From Monarcha castaneiventris obscurior (Eukaryota > Chordata > Aves > Passeriformes > Monarchidae): a DNA stretch of 64,000 nt. A program made the position numbers and the translations under genes. Shown here piece after piece: positions 40,501 through 52,291 of this stretch (positions within the stretch are counted from its first letter, which is position 1; each line of letters opens with the position of its first letter). Location of the stretch: contig JAMPIT010000510.1 of NCBI GenBank assembly GCA_026261815.1, forward strand, positions 16,030,001 through 16,094,000, read 5' to 3'. The notes below the pieces were generated by a model. That model ran no database searches. It was not told where the DNA came from and saw only the letters and a program-made list of their open reading frames with translations.

Positions 40501-42429
40501 CTTATGCCTATAAATCTCCATCTTGGACAAAATTTCATAATCTCTTATACGTTCATGCTAGTAAGACATTAACACATAAAGAGAAGGAGCTGAGACATAA
40601 AAGTATTATGGTACCTTTTACCTGGTACTAACTGAGAAAATATGGTTAAAATTTCTGCATTGTTTTTTTTTCCTTTCTTCATTAAGGATAATGAGGCAAG
40701 TCAGCTTACCTGATTTGGGTAAAGTTACACCAAATCACAGATACTGCAACTGTTCTCACCTGTGCCCACTAATATTAGAAGGTCAAATCAATTAGTATTT
40801 CCTAAGTGCTCCAACTCTATCTTGTTTTTCAAGCTGTCTTTAATCTTGTGTTTTTCTGTTCATGAAATAAAACCAAGACGTATATCGTAGTGTTATTTTC
40901 ATAAACTGCAGAGAGAGAGGCAAATCCCAGTCTTCTTGGTTTTTTGGATATATAAGATTTGGCTGAATTGAAAATGGTCAGCACCTGAGCATGTGTCAGT
41001 AGGTGTTCTGAGGAGGAGGATGTACTATGGGAAGTAGAAATGCAGACAGTCCTAAGGGGAACTTATTTTGGTTGGACACTATGAGCAGATTAAAGAAAGG
41101 CCCAGTCATGCTACTTATCACCCCTAAAACCTCAACATGTGATACAGGTTTCACAGAATGTTTAATTTTTCCCCTTTACTTCTCTCTCCTGGCCACAGTA
41201 CTCACTGCTGAGAAACATTTGGCAGCTAGGTACATGTTAGGAATAAAACATACTAGCATGCACTCAAAATGTTGCAAGGATCCTGACTGCACTGTCCTGA
41301 ACTGGAGGTAAAATTCTGTTCACTTAATTCTCATCTGACTAATACCACAGAGATTTTATCTGAACATTAGTTTAATAAGGAATTATAAGCATTGGGAAGA
41401 CCCACGGCAGACTGCTAATGGCTTGTCATATGTAAAATGCCAGAAAACGTAAAACACATTGATAGTGCCATGTTGCGTTCACCCCTGCAGAATAGAAATG
41501 TCACAATATTCATAAAAAGACATAGGAAATACATTTAATTATAGAGGTATTTGCTTGTGCAAAATTAAATATTACACTCAAGCCAGAAGTTGGCTTCTCA
41601 TGATCTAATAAGGAAATATATGGGGTAAAAAAAGCACTCAGACCTGGGAAGTTCCTCTGAAAGTAAGCTGTGATTACACTTCCAGTCTGTAGCAACACAG
41701 AGCAATGCCAGTGCTGCTGGTAGCCTGCACAAGAGGTACAAACGCTCCAATAGTAGTTTGATGTGCTCACGTTGCCAATTCAAACACAATCTGATGGAGC
41801 AGCCATAGCCTTCACTGCAGGCTCTCTGGCCCTCTAGCGTGCCTCCACTAACCCAACTCTCTCCTTGCCTCTCTGTGGATATGTATGTGTGGGTCTATGT
41901 GTTTATACACAAACATTTGCATACACGCATGTCTACTTACTAGAATGGCTGGCTCAGCTTTCCAAGCAGCTGCGTTGGTATTTGATCTGTATTTGAACTG
42001 ACATCAGTTGATCTCACGTGTTCATCTTTTAGGAAGAGACACGCAGAGACCTGCTACAGACTGCCAGCACTGCACACTGCTCCGTGGCGTGAGGCTGCTT
42101 TCTGAGCAGGTCCCCAAAGGCAGTATGCTTCTGCTGAAATCTCAGCAATGCCTAATTTGGGGCACATCTTAAATATGTATGCCAGTGGTTCACACAGCAG
42201 TCTGATGTAGAGACTTGATGCTGCAGCCGTGGGAATCTCAGAGCAGAATCCATGTGGCATTTTCACTGCACAGCTTAATGCAGATTAATTGCATCACCTC
42301 TGCTGCCCGTGGAGGTCTGGTGCCTGTTCTCTCAGTTGCCTTCGAGTGTGCTGTGGCTCGCCGTTTCTTCACATTTGCAGTAGTGACATCTTCAGGCTCG
42401 CCTGCTTTGGCAAGCACTTAACCCTTCGG

Positions 42430-42790
42430 TGCTCCAGGGAGGCAGGTGAAACCCAACTCGAGGGACACTCCCGCTGTTGGCGGCTGGGCTGCCTGTGTGA
42501 CACTGCACGCCCCGCTGAGACTCGGCCCCTCCCGGGGCTGCCCTGGGCTTGTTTCACCCCTTTCTCTCCCGGAGCCCCCAGGCAGAAACTATTCACCCAA
42601 AGAGACAGGCAAAGTGCGAAAGCGGTGGCATGCTGCCAGGCGGTGCCAGGCGGGGGCCAGCCTCCCGGCGGGGAGGAGAAACAGGAGTGGGTCGGAGTTG
42701 AGGGATGCTCGCCCGGGCACGGCAAGCTCTGCACGTGGCGGCAGGTGGGCCCCTGTCTGCATCGTGTCCAGATCCCAACGCGGGGCTGAG
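42430..42790. promoter_or_regulatory. CpG-island shore, GC-rich
   Basis: GC content and CpG density rise here relative to the 42 kb to the left, then dip across 42800-43030 before the main island. The many overlapping long frames on both strands (up to 180 codons) arise because stop codons are rare in GC-rich DNA. None has a recognisable domain. Confidence 0.55.
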
Positions 42791-42808
42791 TCCAAAAAGA
42801 CCTCAAAT

Positions 42809-42836
42809 TATTATTGTTATTGCTATTGTTATTGTT
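42809..42836 (+). repeat. Imperfect ATT/GTT microsatellite
   Basis: Alternating ATT, GTT and GCT triplets, followed by a CCAA/CAAA-rich run at 42838-42862. It accounts for the poly-Asn and poly-Tyr/Cys stretches in the overlapping frames. It sits in the dip between the CpG shore and the main island. Confidence 0.8.
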
Positions 42837-43039
42837 ACCCCCCAACCAACCAACAAACCAAAACTCTAGCAAAGACCTGAGATGTTCTGTTATGCATCTC
42901 TGTCTCTGCACGTTTCATCTTTTTCCTACCATTTCTTAGCTCGTATATTTGTGTCATAATTTTTTTTTAGGGAAAGGAGAAGTAAAGTGAGGAATGGGTG
43001 TCTAGCAGCCTCATTCCCTCTGCTCCTCTATTACTAATC

Positions 43040-43965
43040 TTGGCTGCGGCTTTGTCCCGTTAACGTCCAGGCCGGGCTGACCCAGGGGCACCGGGCGAAG
43101 CTGGGGCGGCGCAGGGGCCAGGGACCACCCGGCTGGAGGCTGCGCCGAGCGGCGCACCCAGGGCAGAGCCTTCGCTGCGCCTCGGGAAGGAGCGCCGGGC
43201 GAGCTACCTGGAGCGACCCTCCGCTGCGGGCTCGAAGCGCGCCGGGCGAGGCCCCCGCGGAGGCGGACTGCCAGAGCCCCACCGCGGCTGCACGGAGCGG
43301 GTTAGGGCTTTCCCAGATGCGGAGGGATGTAGCAGCCAACTTTCTCCGGCGTCCAGGCTGCTCCTCGGTGCGTCCGCCTCCGAGCGCTCCCGAGCGGTGC
43401 GCGTTCCCGGCTGGCCGGCGAGCCCCGCTCCAGCGCTCGGCGGGCGCCTTCGGGCTCCTCCCCGTGGCCGGGGCGGCGGGCGGCGAGCAGCGCGGGGCTC
43501 CCCGGGGCGGGCTCTGCGCGGAGCGGGGCGCGGCGCGGCCGCGGGGCGGCGCAGGCGGGCGGGGGGCGGCGGGCGCGGGGGCAGCGCGGCGGGGGCGGGC
43601 GGGGGGCGGCGGGACAGCGCCCGCCGAGGCACAGCCCGCGGCCGGCCCGGGAGACAGCGCGGCGGCCGGCACCGGGAGGATCGGCGTGCGACCCTCCGCG
43701 CTCCTTGTGCCGCTGTCGGGGTGCCTTTCCCCGCTCCCCGCGCCGCGCAGCCCGCGCTCCGGAGGGCACCGCCGCGTCGGGAGGAGCTGCTGGTACTTTT
43801 TGCAGCCGGCATGAGGCTTCCCGAGGGAACGAGGAGACGCCGCACTAAGCAACCGGGGAAGAACCTGCCTCTCATCTGTTGCAGCGGAGTCCGGCGGCAG
43901 GCGCGGTCCCCCCGGCCGGAGGTGATGGGCACCCGCTGACTCGTGGGTGTGCGTCCGAGAGTGCC
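43040..43965 (+). promoter_or_regulatory. CpG-island promoter
   Basis: Over about 900 bp CpG dinucleotides are extremely dense, unlike anything else in the window. GC boxes are present, for example GGGGGCGGGC at 43591-43600 within a G-rich run at about 43555-43615. No convincing TATA box precedes a clear start, as expected for CpG-island promoters with dispersed initiation. Direction is inferred from the strong plus-strand splice donor at 44172. CpG-island promoters are often bidirectional, so a minus-strand divergent transcript is possible, but I see no exon for one. Frames of up to 282 codons on either strand here are GC artefacts, rich in Arg, Pro, Ala and Gly. Confidence 0.85.
43555..43615 (+). 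promoter_or_regulatory. GC-box cluster / G-quadruplex-prone run
   Basis: The plus strand has many runs of three or more G separated by one to a few bases (GGGCGGGGGGCGGCGGGC-type), including overlapping Sp/KLF-type GC boxes. Such a run can form a G-quadruplex, and lies where a dispersed transcription start would be expected. Confidence 0.65.
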
Positions 43966-44002
43966 TGCTGGTGTAGCAAACATGGAGAAAATAAAGTAAA
44001 AA

Positions 44003-44038
44003 ATGTGGATAGTGCCTGAGACGGACGGCAGCCAGTGA
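44003..44038 (+). CDS. Short upstream ORF (11 codons)
   Basis: ATG at 44003 is followed by 11 sense codons in total and TGA ending at 44038. It lies 65 bp before ATG 44103 and does not overlap it. Together with ATG 43982 (5 codons) and ATG 43811 (42 codons) it would place several terminated small frames in the leader. Whether any is translated is unknown. Confidence 0.25.
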   Translation: MWIVPETDGSQ

Positions 44039-44102
44039 AATAAAACAAACACCTTCTGAAAGGATTTAATTTACAAACGGGATTGAAAAGGGTACAACTT
44101 CC

Positions 44103-44171
44103 ATGGGAAAATATGACCTGTTAACACTGATGTCGGAAGATGCCGGCTGTCATTGCAAGCACCTAAACCAA
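44103..44171 (+). CDS. Candidate first coding segment, 23 codons, open to splice donor
   Basis: ATG at 44103 begins MGKYDLLTLM and the frame runs to CKHLNQ, ending exactly at the donor, so intron phase would be 0. An in-frame TAA at 44067 lies upstream, making this the first ATG of its frame. The start context has G at +4 but T at -3, so it is not optimal. I do not recognise the peptide, and it has no signal-peptide or membrane character. Two Cys and two His lie close together (CHCKH), which could begin a metal-binding fold or mean nothing in 23 residues. The alternative, that the exon is untranslated and coding starts in exon 2, is about as likely. Confidence 0.3.
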
Positions 44172-44177
44172 GTAAGT
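44169..44177 (+). other. Splice donor site
   Basis: CAA|GTAAGT matches the U1 consensus at every intronic position (+1 to +6) and at C and A of the exon. It is the strongest donor-like word adjacent to the CpG island, and the anchor for the gene direction assigned here. Confidence 0.65.
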
Positions 44178-44238
44178 TTTCATCAACTTTGATCTATTCT
44201 CTTTCTGAGTCTTTGATTACCTTTTTGACCCTCTGCAA

Positions 44239-44263
44239 GGGAAAAAAAAAAAAAAAAAAAAAA
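44239..44263. repeat. Poly(A) tract
   Basis: A run of more than 20 A flanked by GGG on both sides, about 70 bp into the putative intron. A homopolymer; no retroposed body is seen to its left. Confidence 0.85.
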
Positions 44264-44429
44264 GGGAAAGGAGGTCCCTAGGACTGTCTAAGGTAACTTT
44301 TTTGCGCCGACGCAAGCAGCATAAAGCGACATCGTGGACGCCCTTGGCCCTTGGTGATTGTCCAGAGGAGTATTAGGATCTCTTCCTTCCACTTGTATGT
44401 CAGAAACGTGTTTTTCCCTGGCCGGCGCT

Positions 44430-44790
44430 GCCGTGGGAAGCGGCATCCTTCCTTCGGTCGCTGGGTGACACCTGCAGCCCGGGGAGCGCGCCGGGGGCCG
44501 GAGGGAGCGGGGCAGGAGGAGGCTCCGCATCTGCCGCCCGCGCAGGCGGGGCCCCGCCGGCCGCCCTCGCCCCCGCGGCTCCTTCGGGCGCCGAGAGCAC
44601 CGCGGCCCCCGGCAGCGCCGGAGCGGGGTTCGCCCGTCACGCACACGGCTGGGTGCGGGAGCCGCGCCGCGGGCCCCCCCTGCTCCCCACGGTAGTGACG
44701 GCCCCAGCCGCGGGATCCCGCAGGCATCACTCCCCGAGGGGACCTCGGTCCCCGGCGGCGCAGTCCGCACGGACCCTCCAGGGAAGGCGG
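44430..44790. promoter_or_regulatory. Second CpG-rich patch
   Basis: CpG density rises again to island level over about 350 bp, separated from the main island by an AT-richer 450-bp stretch containing the putative donor. It could be the downstream part of one promoter region or a separate alternative promoter. Frames of 114-168 codons on both strands here are GC artefacts with no domain. Confidence 0.65.
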
Positions 44791-47540
44791 GCATCCTGTC
44801 AGGAAGCCCCCAGGAGGGACCTGGGGGACGGCGAGATGCAGATGGCAGGAGCAGAGCAGGGTGAAGTGGTTCCTGGAGAATAGGAGGGGGCTGGTGGGTT
44901 CATCCCCGCGTGGGGTTTACACGGGCAAGGCCCTGACTCCTGAGGTGATGGGAGAGAGGCTACGGTCCTACTGGGAAGAAGCAGCTGATGCTCAGGAGGT
45001 TTAAATGCCGACAGAAATTCAGCACTCTACCGAGGGACCCAACTGTAGCTGTGGCTAGAGTTGTCAAAATCTACAGACTTGCTAATCAATTATTGCCCTG
45101 TTTTTACGAGAAAATGTCATTTATGCACTTTTGTTTTACTGGACTTAGTTGAGTGACTTCCTGTTAGCATGGCAACCGAATTTTAGATTTCTCTACGCAT
45201 GACTTGTGAGATGGCTCTTCCAACATTACAACACCTTTCAGGTGGAACAAAATAAAAACACCTTCTAGTGTGTGTTTTTGTTACAGAGAATGGTACTCCA
45301 CAAACAAAAAAATAAAAAAATAGGTAACAGAGATTGCATGCTGATTTCATCTAAGAAATAAATATTTCTAAGAAACAGTGCACATAGAGGTTTTCTATAG
45401 AATGCAGAATAGACAGAATGGGAAATAGTTTAAGTTCTACATATTATAAATACCAACATTACAACACCTTTAAGTCCAGTTTGCTTGAATTTTCAAATTT
45501 AATTGTACTGCAGTGACATGGAACATTTCAGTGTTTATGTTACTTGCTCCAAAGCCCACACCTGGATAGCTTAGCGAGGTTTTCTGTACAAGCATACTGA
45601 ATTCCATAAATCAACCTCATTCACTTAATCAATAGTTTTGTGTACAGTTAGAGAGGCCAGGCACCAGTGAGAGTGCTTTAGACCTGTTTTAGAAAAGCAG
45701 AAATTCTGGAAGACCTGAATTTATGCCCATATTTTAGGCAAGGTTCAGAAATAAACTTTGTCCTTCAATATCAAACTAGCTGAAACCAAACCCAGTTTGG
45801 TTTTCCTTTGGTGTTGCCTTCTACACTGAAAGGCCTTGGTTTTGTTTGCAGAAGGATGGCATTCTTTACTATGTTTTTTTCTCTTTTTTTTTTCTGTTGT
45901 TCAGACTTAGGAACAGATGAGACTCTATTTGGAAACAGGAAAACAAAAATATGTCTGTCCTTTAAATTTAACTTCAGCCACTTACTCTGACTCTATGTAT
46001 AGTAGTCATTGCCCTTAAAATAGCTCCAGAAAAAAATTCCATTTCTTCTTATCTCATGCTATTTAGAGCCAAATACTGCTAGCTGAAATTTAAGTGAAAT
46101 TGAGGTCACTACAGATCTGGTATGATTTTGATTATCTTTTTGAGATATCTTTGGTTATCTACTGAGAATGCTGGGTCCTGACCAATGTGGCTCTGCTCTT
46201 GGTGACAGTGGGCTTGCATTTCTTCAGTGTGGAGAGACCACCAAGTATATACTGAAGGACACGCATAGAGAAAACTGTTAAGGGACTAGCTTTCACCTTT
46301 GTGTGTGTGAGTTTATTGCCTGACTTAAATGACAAGGAAATGTGTGCATTACTGCTCCTCCCAGGACCTGAGACCTGTCTCCATACCAGTACACTGTTTA
46401 ATCTGTCAGCTTTTTATGGGATTTGATTCACTGGTGTGAGGTGGCAAAACCAGCAGGGAAAATCCTGTGTGGCATCTCTGCTTGCCTCTGGTGGTGCTGG
46501 TAGTCAGTGTTAAAAGGACTGAATTAATTCTGAAAATGATGACTAAGTCACCATAACTTATCGTACGGAAAGGCAGCATAGAAGCAGGAAGAAAAGACTC
46601 TGTTAGAACCTGTTTAAAGAAATAGCAGATAAAAATAGATGAGGAATTGTTCTATTCAGACACTTAATGACTTTATGAGTGTCAGATTTATCATTACTTT
46701 TTCTGTTCAGTTTTAAGCTGTGTTGGATTGTATTCTTGTTACTTCCTCAAAAGCAATATTCTTAATTACTGAAAGAAGGTTGAAGGTAAAACTTAGTGTG
46801 TAAATCAATCTTCCATCACCATGTTTTGTGTCAAAACAAAATTCCAGAAACTATCTGTTTTACAAGTCCTGAATCATGGAGAAAGACAAGCCAAACTTGC
46901 CCTTGCTTTATTACACTGACACTGCTTTAAGCAGTGTAGCATAGTGTTAGTGCAACACCAGCAGCAATGGTGCCAGGATCCTCATGTCCACTGCGATTTG
47001 TTGCTGAAAAAAGAAACTCTCCTGACTAAATACATATTAATTAATTTAGTTTTATGTAGTGAATACAGGGGAAGGCTGAGCAAATTAAATCTTTCTGTAA
47101 CAGATATGCATGCAGAAGTCCTTCAAAGGGGTATTACCTTTCAGTCAGATAGAATCTGAGACCCTCAAAAGAGGAACAACTGAAAATAAGACAATTTCTT
47201 TGCACAGTGAAGTTTTCAAGGGAATTAAAAGGCTTTTAGTGTGCCACAAAGACTAAAGTAACAAATAAATGACTTTGCTATTATAACATGTTCTTCTTGG
47301 AGTTGTGAGCTGTTTTGGTTTCATTTGAGGTTTTTCTTCTCCCTTCGAACTTCTGTTTTGGTTTAAACTCAAAGTACTTCCACTCTTTTACAACCACATT
47401 TCTAGTTTAGATACTGATTGATGTGAGACAAAAACTGAAAAGAACCTGGGATGAAAATTACTTCTTTTTTTTTTACAACTAAGTTATTTTTCAGCAAATA
47501 TGGGCTGAAGTGGGACAGGAAAACTTCCTTAAATTTCATA

Positions 47541-47569
47541 AATTTTATGAATTTTATGTGAATTTTATG
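47541..47569 (+). repeat. Triple AATTTTATG repeat
   Basis: The 9-bp word AATTTTATG occurs at 47541, 47550 and 47561; the last two are separated by TG. A small local slippage repeat. Confidence 0.85.
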
Positions 47570-50500
47570 TTTGTCTAAGATTACGAACCAGTCAAACCTA
47601 ATCTCTGAAGTCTGTGACAGTTTCTGCAATTTCTTGGTCACTGAGTCTGTGCTCACTACATTCACCTCAAAAGCTTCTGACATACTTGTGCATGTCAGAT
47701 GAACCATTAGAATGTTATAATAATATTATCTGGTGTATTATGCAGTGGGTAGAAAGGGGAACAGTAAATGGAGAAAGATTTTTCACTGGGTTTTTTGGAG
47801 AAAAAGATTCTCCTGGAGATGCTTTCTACATATCATTGAAAGCTTCTGAGGAACAAGCAGCCTTTCCCCAGGAGGCAAAGGCCTCCATCCCACCACTGGT
47901 GCATGTACAGCCCTGGAGCAGCCAAGCCATGGGGTGGTGCCCTTAAGCTCTTCCATTCCTAGCTCAGCACATGCTGGTTTTCCAGGATACAAGAGGTCTT
48001 TTTGTTTGGTTTGGTTTTGGTCCTTTAGAGCGATTCTGATACCAGTGTTAAGGACCACAAGCACATCCTTCCTTGGCTCAGAGAATCAGAAAGCTTATGC
48101 TACCTGCATTCACACCTAAGACCCTACTGGCAAAAGAGGTCCTGGGCTCCCCATGCCCTTGTGCCAGCTAGTCAGGCAAAGCACGGATCGGCTGATTTAG
48201 AGCTGGCACCTAGGAGGACATCAGCCTCCTGTAGATCTCGTAGCATGCAGGCTAACCTTTTTGGCTATGTTTGATAACCCTGAACTCACATGAAATACCT
48301 ATTTACCAGCTGTCAAGGTGAACCTGCAGTGTTTCTCTTCCTTTCCTGGAAAGAGAAGGGCTGAAGCAGAGAGCAAACCATCCTCTGTATTGTGTCATCT
48401 CCTTTATAACAGAACAAGCATCCTCCACGGGTGACTGTCTCTCTTTGTTAACCATGCAGCAAAAGCCAAGACAAGGAACCTTCCTTCTTAAGATAGATTT
48501 GCTGAATCCCAGCTGTGCAGAGCAGGCTGTGATAGTACATCATAAAGGTTGAATAAGCATAGAGGTCAGTAGATACAGGATAAATGGTTGCTATTAATGT
48601 ACACTTAAAATACCCCAAAACATGCATACACATGCACATACCTAGCTGCTGTGCTAACTTTTAAAAAGTCTGTAAATAGCATGAACTCAGAACTGCCTGT
48701 TGGATGTACATTTCTGGGAGTTTGCCAGCTGCCACCTCTGCAATCCAGTTTCCTTTCACAGAATTCTTCAAAACATAGATTCTTATGCAAACTATCAATA
48801 ACTACTTAAAAGTTCTGTCACTTTTCAGCTCAGGTGTCTGCTTCTCATGTCTGTCTGAGAGAGGCAGCTGCTGCCAAAGAACACAGCATTTTTCTCACTG
48901 ATGTCTGAGTAGAGGGGGTGATTATTAACCCAGGTCATAAAGTATGAGAGGAGCATTTATACAGCTCTATATCCAGCCCAAAATGTATGCTGAGAAGTTG
49001 GCCTGGCCTGAGAGCCTCACCACTCCTTACATCTCACATCTAGAGAGATGTAGGCATTCTGCCAGTAAAGACCTTCCTGCGTTAGACTCTCTGTGAGATT
49101 CACTGAGAATTCAAATTTCACCCTCTAACCATCATTAATTAAAGTACCCACTCACATCAGGGTACTAGGTTAGCAGTTCTAGTAGAATCAATGCTGTGTC
49201 CTGTGTTTTTTAAATTAATGGATAAACTTTTAGCTGTGTTCCTTCTGTAGTGCCCTAAATCAGGGGAAAAATATCAAGGATTTCAAGATGAAATCTGTAC
49301 TACTCCCTAGCATACAGATGTTTTTAACATATTAGCAGTTTGATGTCAGGCCAGAAGAATACTGGACTAAGAAGATAGAGCACCAAATTGACATCCAGTG
49401 AAAATTATATTTTCTTCTATATTTTTTTCTTCTAAAAATTGATATACTTTATTTTATATTTGCCAAAAAAACTATATTCTGTGCATTGATTTGCTACCGC
49501 CATTTCCATTATAAAAAGTGAACCAGAACCTTTACTTCTTTTGAAGGAATGAAAAATAGGATGCAGGAGATGAAGGGTCATATTATGTCTGATTTAAGAT
49601 TACTCCTAGTTCATTGCTATATACTAATTTTAATTTTTAAAAAATCCAATGAAAAATTTTGAAAAGCTCTAAATAGGAATTTCTGCAGGGAAGGCCTGAG
49701 TTTTTTTTCACCTAGGACCCACAAATTTGATTGTAGTTGTAAACACCAACCACCTACATTCCTTGTGTAGTCACTGGAGAGAGACAGAAACCTCCAGTGA
49801 ACCAACTAATCTATCCAATTTATACCTGACATAGAGTGGAAAGAATCAGATATTTATTGTTGCTGGTTATTGTTTGATTTAACGCAGCTGAAATAAGGAA
49901 AAATTAACCTTGCCCCAGTGGTGTCAAGAAAACCTCCCAAACAACCAAAATATAAATTTTCAGAGGAGACAATAAATAGACATTGGTTTTCTTTTAAGGT
50001 GTCATAAGGTCCTGTTGACTTTCCCGATACTGATGCAGACATCACAACAATGTCTGCAATGTAATTTAAATATCCTGTTGTCTGTTCTCAGAATTTTTAG
50101 GAGTTTGTGAATGGATTGGGTAGCTGGAATACAGCTTCTAGTTGTGCCAAGGGAAATGGGAGTGTTAGCTGGACTCTTGCAAAAGAAGAACACGCAGTTC
50201 CGGGTGCTCACATCCTGCCTCCTCCAAGGGCAAGGTGTCTCTTTTCCAGAGAGAACACATTGTATCTGTGCAGCAAGGAAAGCAAGCTCAGATTCTTTCT
50301 TCAAATGTTCTCAGCATTGCCAGTGCCACAGTGTACCTTAGTCCACTGAATACTCTCAGTGATGAAATAGTTTTAACTGATGTTCATGTGGAAATGCTCA
50401 TTGTTATGAAACACTTCAAAAGGAATCCTTCTGCTGCACTTCAGCACTGACTGCTGAATGGATCCTGCCTATCTTCCACTGAAAAATAGCTAAAATATCC

Positions 50501-52269
50501 CATTTGTCTTTGGGTTATACTGACAACATTTTTACCCTTTTAGTCTGGGAGAGATACTGGCCATTCATTTCTGATGGTAATGATTTAAAGTTACGAGAGC
50601 TGCAGGCAATCCCTTTTACTTGTTTATGCTGGCAATAAGTGAGTCTGTTTTTCCTATGTGGTGTGTTCCATAGTACATTTATACCTACAACACCACATGT
50701 ACTTTCCCTATAGTGGCTTTTCCCTAGCTAGCAGATACCTTACAGCAGGAATTTTGGCCATTAATAAAACCAAATACAAGTTGCCTGCAGAACAGTTGTC
50801 TAATTTGCCTTAAGCCTCTTAGCTACAAAACTGTCATTCCAAAGGCAGTAGCTAACTGTTTGTCTTTGAATTCATCTAGACACTGTAACATCAGACCTCT
50901 GAGTCTGTGTAGCCTTTAGAAAGAACTTGGTAACTTCATAGGGTGATTCATATGACATATCTTGAAGGAAATTAATTTCCCTCTGCAGGGCGTGCATTTC
51001 TTCCCATTTGTAATGAAGGAAAATTGGGATGACAAACAAGCCTTGGATGTCAGTGTTTTGGATTCCTGGCTTAGTGAATATGTGTCTTGTCTTTATTTTT
51101 CACACGTTTTAAATTGATGTACTTTATTGTGTCACATAATGATTAATAAGGTTTCCTAAGTCTAATATGAAGAATGTGCTACTAATTTTTTTAAACTGTT
51201 AAGGAACCTGGTACCTACAGAACAGAGATCATGTATTTCAAGTTGATGACATAGGCAGGTATTTATATTAACTACTAGTCTGTAACTACTCTTGTATATT
51301 CTCGTAAAAGGCATCATGCTTCATACAGAGCAATTGCAAACCAATATTTTGGTCTTTCCACTTATATAAAAATATTTTATTCATGGTTGTTCAACTTAGT
51401 GATATTTACTTTGAGCATAATTTATGTTCAGAGGCCAGTTGTACCAAATACTGATGTGATTTGAAATGATAACATTTATTTTGCTGCAGTGTCTTTATGT
51501 AGAACTAAACTTCCACATAACTCTTTTTGTTCTTCTTTTTTTTTAATTTTAAATTTGCTTTTTTTTCCACAATACTTAAGCCAAGAAGACTGAACAGGGG
51601 TTTGAAAGTCCCTTCTTCTCAGTGTGACTTTGCCCACAGAGATGGGAAGCAGGGGATGCTCAGTGAGCTGGGTTGCATTTCAGTTTTTGGGCACTAGTCC
51701 ATCTCAGAGCTGCACTGATTGACTGAACTAGCTTGACTGCACAAGCTAGATTTTATAAGGATGGGTTAGGATCAAAGAAGGATTTCTCATTCATCCCCAC
51801 TGTGCTTCCTGTGCACTCACTTCCTAGACGCCAGCTTCCTTTTGCTACTGCTTCTGCTGGCTTTAAGCCAGGCTAGAACTTTCTTCCATATGAAGAATTC
51901 CTTTGGGTTAACTGCAGACAGGATCTAGCTTTATAGGTTTTTATAATTAAAAAGATTCTCCAGTGCATAGGACTGGGATGTGTGTCTTCAATCTGTTCTG
52001 TCATTTTATTTTGTTAAAGAAACGTTACTCTCATAGCAGGGTATTTCCTTGCTTAGCACCCTTGGTGAAGGGTTTTACCAATGTCCCCTTAACTGATGTG
52101 CTCCTGTGCATTCACCCATGTCCCTCATTAACTTCGGATTTCCCACTCACTTGCTCAGTACATTAAGTCCAGAAGTTGTAGGTGAGCTTTTCTGGAGACT
52201 GGAGATCATTTGGCTTTAGTGGCACCAGGTTCTGTGGGAAAGAAACAATAAGCTATCCCTGAGGAGAGG

Positions 52270-52291
52270 TCTGTGGGTCTGTGGGTCTGTG
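52270..52291 (+). repeat. (TCTGTGGG)n minisatellite seed
   Basis: Two perfect and one partial copies of TCTGTGGG in direct order. Confidence 0.85.

Larger units (their letters stand above)
32301..42400. other. AT-rich noncoding DNA, no supported gene
   Basis: Two patches, about 34.2-34.7 and 34.98-35.24 kb, are richer in G and C with short frames on both strands; they look like degraded repeat pieces that I cannot assign. From about 37.3 to 38.4 kb the plus strand is pyrimidine-rich, giving Lys/Glu-rich minus-strand frames of 103 and 106 codons. A poly(T) of 22 lies at 37513-37534. Nothing else stands out; no exon, RNA gene or CpG cluster. Confidence 0.5.
43600..44171 (+). other. Putative first exon (mostly 5' UTR) of an unidentified gene
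   Basis: The right edge is defined by a strong donor (exon ends CAA at 44171, intron begins GTAAGT). The left edge is not known; somewhere in the CpG island, about 43.3-43.8 kb, is most likely. Several ATGs precede the donor. ATG 43811 opens 42 codons (stop ends 43939), ATG 43982 opens 5 codons (to 43999), ATG 44003 opens 11 codons (to 44038), and ATG 44113 opens 3 codons (to 44124). CpG density falls off after about 43965 and the last 130 bp are AT-richer, a usual pattern for a vertebrate exon 1 leaving its island. No downstream exon is visible in the remaining 20 kb, so intron 1 would be long. Confidence 0.55.

Noticed and set aside
43034..44052. Long open frames on both strands in the CpG island (up to 282 codons)
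   Set aside because: They overlap in several frames at once and are made of Arg, Pro, Ala and Gly, as expected where stop codons are rare. No domain or splice structure supports them.
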